Part shown: positions 1 to 5,900 of the stretch, in pieces
How the letters are laid out: each line of letters starts with the position of its first letter
Numbering within the stretch: position 1 is the stretch's first letter
DNA from: Archangium sp.
GTDB taxonomy: Bacteria; Myxococcota; Myxococcia; Myxococcales; Myxococcaceae
Length of the DNA stretch: 9,538 nt
Assembly: GCA_016793585.1 (NCBI GenBank)
Contig: JAEUJR010000675.1
Location: 1-9,538 of the forward strand
Direction of reading: 5' to 3'
Notes under the pieces: model-generated
The model's input: only the letters and a program-made list of their open reading frames with translations
What the model was told of the DNA's origin: nothing
Databases searched by the model: none
Translations under genes and position numbers: made by a program

Positions 1-116
1 GACTGCAGGGTGTCTTTGTCCTTCGAGAGGGCATCGACGACGCCGTCGGTCGCGAAGATCCACGCCGTGGCCCCGGCCGCGTACAGCAGGGGAATGGTCC
101 AGTGCCGGAGCTTCAC
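1..116 (-). CDS. N-terminus of a probable membrane-bound sensor protein (partial, runs off left edge)
   Basis: Reading the minus strand from a GTG at 116-114 gives an open frame of 38 codons to the window edge, beginning MKLRHWTIPLLYAAGATAWI. It has a short basic and aromatic start, a hydrophobic segment at about residues 8-22, and the pattern WIFATDGVVDAL (residues 19-30). From general knowledge, a membrane helix followed by W-I-x-x-[ST]-D and a hydrophobic stretch is typical of the N-terminus of sensor histidine kinases and diguanylate cyclases, ahead of PAS, GGDEF or kinase domains; none of those lie in the window. The GTG overlaps the TGA stop of the upstream 72-aa gene by 4 bases (GTGA), which implies translational coupling, and a GGAA lies a few bases upstream. 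That the frame is coding is fairly well supported. The sensor role is inference from 38 residues. Confidence 0.55.
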   Translation of the reverse strand, partial: MKLRHWTIPLLYAAGATAWIFATDGVVDALSKDKDTLQ

Positions 117-331
117 TCGTTTCCGAAGGCCTTCTTCTCGACGTCATCGACGTGCTGCTGGTCGTTGGTCTCGATGCGGTTCGCCGCGCCACGCACGGTG
201 TCGAGCTGCTGCCTGGGCGCCGAGGGCCCGTCTGCTTCGACGGCCTGCTTCATCGTGCCGCCGTACATCACCTTCCAGGCGAGGCCGCCGAGCACGGCGA
301 GGCCCAGCACCAGCGCGAGAATTCGTCCCAT
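113..331 (-). CDS. small single-pass membrane protein of unknown function, 72 aa
   Basis: This short protein starts MGRILALVLGLAVLGGLAWKV. Residues 3-19 form one membrane helix or uncleaved signal anchor; there is no lipobox cysteine. The rest (residues 25-72) is polar and charged, ending in an acidic, probably helical tail (about 53-68). The likely topology is N-terminal anchor with a soluble C-terminal tail. It begins 9 bases after the stop of the 152-aa membrane gene with no clear ribosome-binding site, so re-initiation or coupling is likely. Its own stop overlaps the GTG start of the next gene. I do not recognise a family. The tight three-gene packing and the sensible hydrophobic-then-polar layout support a real gene; a role accessory to the downstream sensor is only a guess. 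Confidence 0.6.
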   Translation of the reverse strand: MGRILALVLGLAVLGGLAWKVMYGGTMKQAVEADGPSAPRQQLDTVRGAANRIETNDQQHVDDVEKKAFGNE

Positions 332-340
332 CGGTCGACT

Positions 341-799
341 CTACACGGGCGCGCGAGGGCGCGAATTGACGACGAGCAGGAGCCCCGCGGCGAGCGCGGC
401 CGCGACCAGCACCGTGCGGGCGAGCGGCAGCACGTCGACGCCCACGAACGGCCGAACGACGTCGCTCGCGTCGGAGAGGGCCAGACGAACGCGCTGAACC
501 TCGACGGTGGCGGCTCCAGCGGCCGCGGCGGGCGGAAGCAGCAGCGAGGTGAGTCGGCGAAGCAGCGACGGCGAGCCCTTCACGTGCAGGGGCAGCAGCG
601 CGACCCACCCGAACACCGGCGTGAGCCCGCAGGCCCAGCCCACGCGCTGCTGAAAGCGGCCCAGCACCTCGGGGCCGTCGACGGTGACGACGGGCACCGC
701 AGCCTGGAGGGCCTCGAGGGCGAGCAGCGAACCGACCCGAACGGCCAGAGCGCTCAGCAGCGCGACGAGCAGGGTGTCGATGGCCAGGGCGCGCGTCAT
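341..799 (-). CDS. multi-pass membrane protein of unknown function, 152 aa
   Basis: The protein has about four hydrophobic segments, at residues 9-28, 54-71, 83-98 (Ala/Pro-rich, least certain) and 125-144, and a short basic tail. No catalytic motif or known family is visible. The region between segments 3 and 4 is amphipathic and may be extramembrane. The ATG at 799-797 is preceded by only six bases and a TAGGGT element (811-806, minus strand), which could be the -10 of a leaderless transcript. No strong ribosome-binding site is present. It is the first gene of a minus-strand run followed after 9 bases by a small membrane protein and then a probable sensor. A divergent gene starts 40 bp away. 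The plus-strand frames across this stretch are Arg-rich shadows. Function unknown. Confidence 0.6.
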   Translation of the reverse strand: MTRALAIDTLLVALLSALAVRVGSLLALEALQAAVPVVTVDGPEVLGRFQQRVGWACGLTPVFGWVALLPLHVKGSPSLLRRLTSLLLPPAAAAGAATVEVQRVRLALSDASDVVRPFVGVDVLPLARTVLVAAALAAGLLLVVNSRPRAPV

Positions 800-805
800 C
801 AGCCG

Positions 806-811
806 ACCCTA
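806..811 (-). promoter_or_regulatory. candidate -10 element for the 799-113 gene run
   Basis: The minus strand reads TAGGGT, then six bases, then the ATG at 799. A T-A-n-n-n-T hexamer at this distance would place the transcript start at or next to the start codon, giving a leaderless message. A TG lies two bases further upstream, one base off the ideal extended -10 spacing. No convincing -35 is seen. This is a motif-based prediction. Confidence 0.3.
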
Positions 812-839
812 CTCACGGGCTTCGTGCGACCATACGCCC

Positions 840-2084
840 GTGTTCGCCGAGGTCGTCGCCGTGCCACCACAGGCGCCCGAGTCGAACCGGCTCGGGGCGC
901 GTTTTCAGCTCTCGGAAGCGGCGCCGCTGCGCATCGGGCGCTCGTCGCGGTGCCGGCTGCAGGTCGACGTGGCGTCTGGCCACGACGTCATGGTGGGGCT
1001 GCTGCGCGGAGCGCCGAAGGTGTGGCCCGACCGGTCTGGCGCGGTGCCGTGTTCGCTCAGTGGCCGGCCGCTCGACATGGACATCTCGTACGAGCTCGTC
1101 GACGGCGACCACCTCGTGTTCCCCACGGGCCTGGTGCTCGCGCTGCGCGATCGGCCGCTCGTCGTCGCGCGCCACGCGGGCCTCGAGGCGACCCTGGCCA
1201 GGCGGCCCGATGACGCCGAGGCGCTCGCGGTGTTCGGTGACTTCCTCAAGGAGCACGGCGACCCGCTGGCGGAGTGGCTCGCGAGCGACCGGCGGCTGGT
1301 CGAAGCCGAGCGCTTCAGGGTGCTCGGGCCGTTGTCCGAGAGCGCGCGCACGCAGGCGGTGCAGGCCGTCTTCAGCGACGCAGGGTTGGTGACGTCGGTG
1401 CGGCTCGCGCGGCACGCCATCGTCGGCGCGCCCGGGCTCTTCTGGCACCTCGAGCAGGTCGCGAAGCTCGGGCTGCTGCGCACGATGACCTCGCTCGACG
1501 TCGACTACGTGGTGGGCACCGCGGCGAAGCACGTGCTGGCGCCTCGCGGGGCCGAGTGGCCGAAGGAGCCGGGCGCCGGGCTGGTGATGGAGACGATGCT
1601 GGAGCTGGTCGGCGGCTCGGTCTTCGCGGCGACGCTCACGCACCTCTCGTTCGGCGTGGGCGCCACGCCCGTCACCGTCGGCGAGGCAGCGCTCTCGCGC
1701 GCGAAGGAGCGGCTGCCGAAGTGGAGCCAGACGCCGCTGGTCGAATACCCCGAGAGCGCGACGCTCGAGCTCGTCTCGGTGCCCGACGGGGTGCTCGTGC
1801 ATCCCTCCCGGGTCGGGAGCGTACGGCTGGGCGCAGACACGTGGCTCGGGTCGGCGCCGCAGTGCCAGGTCATCGTTCGGGGGCCGCTGGTGCCGGGGCT
1901 GCTCTGCCGCATCGTGCGCCGCGACGAAGGCTGGGTGCTCACCGATGATCAGACCGCCGCCACGGTGCGGGTGAACGGCAAGGTGGCTGGCCGAACGGTG
2001 CTGCGCGTGGGCGATCTGCTCGAGCCGATGCCAGGCCTGGTGCTCCGCTTCCGGGTGACGCTGGTCGACTCGGCGCGGCGGTGA
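840..2084 (+). CDS. FHA-like / TIGR02996-like signalling protein, 414 aa
   Basis: Residues about 18-103 resemble a forkhead-associated domain: IGRSSRC (32-38), a shortened S-G-H (46-48) where the family has S-x-x-H, and LVDGDHLVF (86-94) near the end. Residues 115-147 (LEATLARRPDDAEAL, then FGDFLKEHGDPLAEWL) match the TIGR02996 pattern of paralogous domains in Gemmata and myxobacteria: Leu-rich start, Pro-Asp-Asp, then D-[FW]-L-x-E-x-G-D-P-x-x-E. The middle (150-300) is alpha/beta-like and unassigned. Residues about 305-408 look like a second, more divergent FHA fold: LGSAPQCQVIV (336-346), VNGKVAG (378-384) and LRVGDLLE (388-395), but without the binding Arg. FHA domains bind phosphothreonine, so a cytoplasmic adaptor in Ser/Thr-kinase signalling is likely (inference). 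I chose GTG at 840 because a longer reading from 684 would overlap the divergent gene and adds Arg/Ser-rich non-domain sequence. Confidence 0.8.
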   Translation: MFAEVVAVPPQAPESNRLGARFQLSEAAPLRIGRSSRCRLQVDVASGHDVMVGLLRGAPKVWPDRSGAVPCSLSGRPLDMDISYELVDGDHLVFPTGLVLALRDRPLVVARHAGLEATLARRPDDAEALAVFGDFLKEHGDPLAEWLASDRRLVEAERFRVLGPLSESARTQAVQAVFSDAGLVTSVRLARHAIVGAPGLFWHLEQVAKLGLLRTMTSLDVDYVVGTAAKHVLAPRGAEWPKEPGAGLVMETMLELVGGSVFAATLTHLSFGVGATPVTVGEAALSRAKERLPKWSQTPLVEYPESATLELVSVPDGVLVHPSRVGSVRLGADTWLGSAPQCQVIVRGPLVPGLLCRIVRRDEGWVLTDDQTAATVRVNGKVAGRTVLRVGDLLEPMPGLVLRFRVTLVDSARR

Positions 2085-2849
2085 TCAGCCCGGCTTCACC
2101 TTCGGCGTGAAGGCGTCGAGCAGCACGCGCGTCATCGCGGGGAAGTGGCGGCCGAGCGCGTTCATGAACGGGTAGATGACACGCGCCTCTTTCTGCTCGA
2201 CGGCGTCGGCGACGAGCCTCGCCAGCACGTTCGCGTCGCCGGTGGGCGCGAACACCTTCGTCGCGAACGACTCGCCGTAGACGGCGCGGCCGGCGGTCTC
2301 CATCGGTGTCTTGATGGGGCCCGGGTAGACGGTGACGACGTGTACCCCGTGGTCCTTCAGCTCGGCGCGCAGCGCTTCGGAGGCGCCCGCGAGCCCGCCC
2401 TTCGCGGCGTTGTAGAACGACATGCCCGGGGTCGGCGCGATGGCCGCCATCGAGGCGACGTCGACGAGGGTGCCGCTGTTTCGCGCGGCCATCTTCTTCC
2501 CCACGAACTGAGAGAGCTCGAGGGGCGCGAGCAGGTCGATCTGAATCAGCCGCTTCGCGTCTTCGAACGGCGTGTCGAGGAACGCGCGGACGATCTGCAC
2601 GCCGGCGTTGTTGATCAGCACGTCGATGGGCCCGAGCGCGCGTTCGGCGTCGTCGACCCACGAGGTGACCTGGGCGGGGTCCGAGAGATCGGCCTGCACG
2701 AGGTGCGTCTTCGTGTCGGTCTCCCTGGCGAGCTTCTCGAGCAGCTCCTTTCGGCGGGCGACGAGGGTGACCTGCGCGCGGCGGGAGAAGTACTCGCGGG
2801 CGAGGGCCTCTCCGATTCCGCTCGAGGCTCCGGTGATGGCGACGTGCAT
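2085..2849 (-). CDS. short-chain dehydrogenase/reductase (SDR), 254 aa
   Basis: A classical SDR of normal length, a cytoplasmic NAD(P)H-dependent oxidoreductase with unknown substrate. Visible motifs are the glycine-rich TGASSGIG (6-13), Arg32-Arg33 after the second beta strand (LVARRKELLE, favouring NADP(H)), Asp54 in QADLSD, NNAG (80-83), catalytic Ser133, Tyr146 and Lys150 (YNAAK), and YPGPIKTPM after the fifth strand. The usual catalytic Asn of helix 4 (family N-[VL]-x-G) is replaced by Asp105 in IQIDLLAP. The C-terminus (about 220-254) is moderately hydrophobic. The ATG at 2849 is preceded by AGGT at a 7-base spacing, and the Rossmann motif starts right after it, so this start is secure. 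Its stop abuts the stop of the convergent FHA-like gene. A 70-bp gap separates its start from the divergent large gene. Confidence 0.93.
   Translation of the reverse strand: MHVAITGASSGIGEALAREYFSRRAQVTLVARRKELLEKLARETDTKTHLVQADLSDPAQVTSWVDDAERALGPIDVLINNAGVQIVRAFLDTPFEDAKRLIQIDLLAPLELSQFVGKKMAARNSGTLVDVASMAAIAPTPGMSFYNAAKGGLAGASEALRAELKDHGVHVVTVYPGPIKTPMETAGRAVYGESFATKVFAPTGDANVLARLVADAVEQKEARVIYPFMNALGRHFPAMTRVLLDAFTPKVKPG
2094..2112 (+). terminator. possible TTCG-tetraloop hairpin after the FHA-like gene
   Basis: CTTCAC (2094-2099) pairs with GTGAAG (2107-2112). An inner C-G pair closes a TTCG loop (2101-2104), with one bulged C at 2106. It starts 9 bases after the plus-strand stop at 2084 and lies inside the last codons of the convergent dehydrogenase gene. 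No T-tract follows, so intrinsic termination is uncertain. It could instead stabilise the 3' end of the message or be chance. Confidence 0.22.
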
Positions 2850-2903
2850 GGGGCCGACCTGTCACAGACCCTGCGCAAGGGCTACGGCCACGGGGCTCAC
2901 GCG

Positions 2904-2912
2904 TGCTAGGGC
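2904..2912 (+). promoter_or_regulatory. candidate extended -10 for the large scaffold gene
   Basis: TGCTAGGGC fits an extended -10 (TGn plus a TAnnnT-like hexamer with C in the last place). It ends 7 bases before the GTG at 2920, so the transcript could be leaderless. The same AGGG could instead act as a ribosome-binding site, with 8 bases between it and the GTG. No -35 is apparent. The site lies in the 70-bp divergent region shared with the dehydrogenase. Confidence 0.33.
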
Positions 2913-2919
2913 GCCAGTC

Positions 2920-5900
2920 GTGCCGTCGTTCACTTCGCGCTTTTCGACCGTCGACGAGTTTTTGCAGGTGTCAGGCGAGGCGCTGGGCACGCAGCGAATC
3001 TTCGTCGTCACCGACGAGCGGCCCGACGTCGGAGCAGCGGCCGACCTCGAGGTCGTCATCGGCGAGGCGAATCAGGGGGTGCCTGGCGAGGTGGAGCGCC
3101 TCGAGACCGACGGGCAGGGCAGGGCAGGGGTGTGGCTGCGCTTCTCGACGGAGGGAGCGGCAGCGCTCTCGGCGTTCCGGGAGTCGCTCCGGCCGGCGGC
3201 GCTCGAGGAAGAGCCCACGACCGATCCCCACGCGGTGATTGGGGACCTCGACCCCGAGCCTCCGACGTCGGAGCACGTGGGCAGTGTGCTCGACCCCGAG
3301 CCAGTCACCTCGGAGCACGCACGCCCTGAGTTTTCGTCGAGCCCGAGTGGCGTGAAGACGCCGCCTGCGGGTGTGCCGGCGTCGAGCCCGAGTGGCGTGA
3401 AGACGCCGCCTGCGGGTGTGCCGGCGTCGAGTCCGAGTGGCGTGAAGACGCCGCCCGCGGGTGTTCCGTTCGCGTCGAGCCCGAGTGGTGTGAAGACGCC
3501 GCCCGCGGGAGTTCCGGCAGCGTCGAGCCCGAGTGGTGTGAAGACTCCGCCCGCCGGAGTTCCGGCAGCATCGAGCCCGAGTGGAGTGAAGACTCCGCCC
3601 GCCGGAGTTCCGGCAGCATCGAGCCCGAGTGGAGTGAAGACGCCGCCCGTCGGAGTGCCCGCGTCGAGCCCGAGTGGAGTGACGACACCGCCAGCGTCAC
3701 GTCCGAGCGGAGTCGGTCCAGTCCCCTCTGCGCGGCCACCAACGGGTGTGACACCGAGCCCGACCGGCCCACTCGTCTCCGCGGCTCCATCGCGCCCATC
3801 GAGTCCGGCGCTCGCTTCGCCTGCCGCTCGGCCATCGACTCCCACGTTGAGTTCGCCGACGACGCCGACAGCGGGCCCGGTCGTCACGGCTGCGACGGCG
3901 CGTCCATCGAATCCGGCGCAGAGCTCGGCGACGACGCCAGCGCGTGCGACGGGACCGCTGGTGACCGCCGCGGCGGCGCGACCATCGAATCCGGCGCAGA
4001 GCTCGCCGACGACGCCAGCGCGTGCGACGGGTCCACTCGTCACGGCTGCGACGGCGCGTCCATCGAATCCGGCGCAGAGCTCGCCCACGACTCCCGCGCG
4101 CCCCGCCGGGCCGCTCGTGACGGCTGCACCGCTTCGCTCGCCGACGCCTGCGCAGAGTTCGCCCACCACGCCGCTGCCGCCGTTCGCCTCTTCTGACTCT
4201 GGCTTGCGCATCACCGCCGCGGCCGCCATGTCGTCGCCGAGCACGCCATTCACCTCGTCCGACTCGGGTCTGCGCATCACCGCAGCGCCTGCGAGCACCG
4301 GCTCGTCGAGCGCACCGCCGTTCGCGTCCTCCGACTCGGGTCTGCGCATCACGGCCGCGCCCGCGCGCCCCTCGGTTCCGGGTCAGCCTTCGTCGAGCAC
4401 GCCGCCAGTGGCTGCCTCGAGTTCGGGCGTACGCATCACGGCCACCCCGGCGAGCCTGCCGACGACGAGCGCTCCGCCCTTCGTTTCCTCCGACTCCGGG
4501 CTGCGCATCACGGCGGCGCCTGCGCGCCCCTCGACGCCAGGCCAACCCTCGGTCAACACGCCTTCACGCCGCGGCGTCGTCGGCCCGTTGATCACCGCGC
4601 CCACCCCGGGCCCGCACGCCTCGGCCCCGCCGCCGCCCGGCCCCGCGCCGATGCCTGCGATGAGCGCGCCGCGACCCATCGGCAGCACCTCGCTGCAGAC
4701 CGCCTTCACGCCGCGCATTCAGACCAACACCACGCCCGCGCTGGCGCCGCCCTCGGCGCACGACGGGCGAGTCGGCCGCATCGGCGAGTTGATGGGCAAG
4801 CTCGGCTTCCCGCTCTCTGCCGACCGGGTCGCGCGAGAGGAGCGGGCCCGCGCGGCGCTGCCGTCGACGATGCCCATCGCGTGGCTGCTCGGCGTCGAGT
4901 GGGTTCGCGCGAACGACGTCGACGCGCTCGGCGCGCTCGTCACGCTCACCACCGACGTCGCCGCGTCGTTCGGCGGAGCGCTCGACCTCATCGACGCCAC
5001 CGGCGCCACCTTCATCTTCTTCGGCCTCGGCTCTCAGGGCGCGTGCGTGCTCGCCGCGCAAGAGCTTCGCGAACGCATCGAAGCGCTCGCCGACGGCCGG
5101 CCTGACGCGCCCTCACTTCGCCTCGCGGTCGCGGGGAGCCGCCTGCGCGCCGAGCCCGACCACGCCGCCGAAGGAGATGGCTTCAACGCGCTGCAGTCGC
5201 TGCTGCGAAAGGCCCAGGCGGGTCAGTGTCTGCTCGCGCGCAACCTCGCCAACGGCGTCTCAGACCTCGTCTCCACCACGCCCACCATCGAAGAGGTGCA
5301 GCTCACCTCTCGAAAGCCCTCACCTGCCGGCGCGCTGCCCACCATCGCCTTCGAGCCCGTGCTGAAGCTGCTCGACCTGCGCGTCGCGGGGCTGGAGCGC
5401 GGCGTCGTCGCTCCCGTCGTCATCACCGGGGCGCGTCGCTCGGGCCGAACGCACCTCGCCTTCGAGTTCGCCCGCCGGGCGAGCGCGCAGAAGGTGCTCG
5501 TCGGGCTCACGAGTTCGCTCAAGGGTGAACGCGGGCCGCTGTCGTCGCTTGCCGAGTTGGTGTGTCAGCTCTGCGAAGTTCCCTTCGACGACCGCCACAC
5601 CGCGCTGGGCCCCGCGATGGAGAAGCTCGGCGTCGCGCCCATTCGTCGCGAGGCGATGCTGGCAGCGCTGCAGCTCGCTCCGACACCCGCGGTCTTCACC
5701 ACGAACCAGGTCGTCGACGCGCTGAGGCTCGTGCTGGCCGACCTCACGCAGGGCAAGCCGCGGGTGATGGTGTTCGACGCGCTCGACCAGGCCGATGACG
5801 CGACGGTCGAGGTGGTGCGCGTGCTGCTCCGCACGCCGACGCCGAAGGAGTTGGTGGTCGTCTTCTCGACGCCGGCGCACGCCACGTCGCTGCCGGTCGA

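Noticed and set aside
684..839. Longer reading of the FHA-like gene from ATG 684
   Set aside because: It overlaps the divergent membrane gene by over 100 bases and adds Arg/Ser/Ala-rich sequence with no domain character; GTG 840 lies just outside that gene.
2572..2919. Longer reading of the large gene from ATG 2572
   Set aside because: That stretch is antisense to the well-supported dehydrogenase and encodes low-quality Ser/Arg/Cys-rich sequence; the PilZ-like domain begins just after GTG 2920.
3337..3702. CRISPR-like appearance of regular repeats
   Set aside because: Units are directly contiguous with no unique spacers, stay in the coding frame and vary mostly at third codon positions.
3072..4352. 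Long minus-strand open frame opposite the linker (Gly/Ala/Val-rich, also repetitive)
   Set aside because: It is the antisense shadow of the tandem repeats and high-GC codons; repeats keep any open frame open. No start signal or fold is evident.
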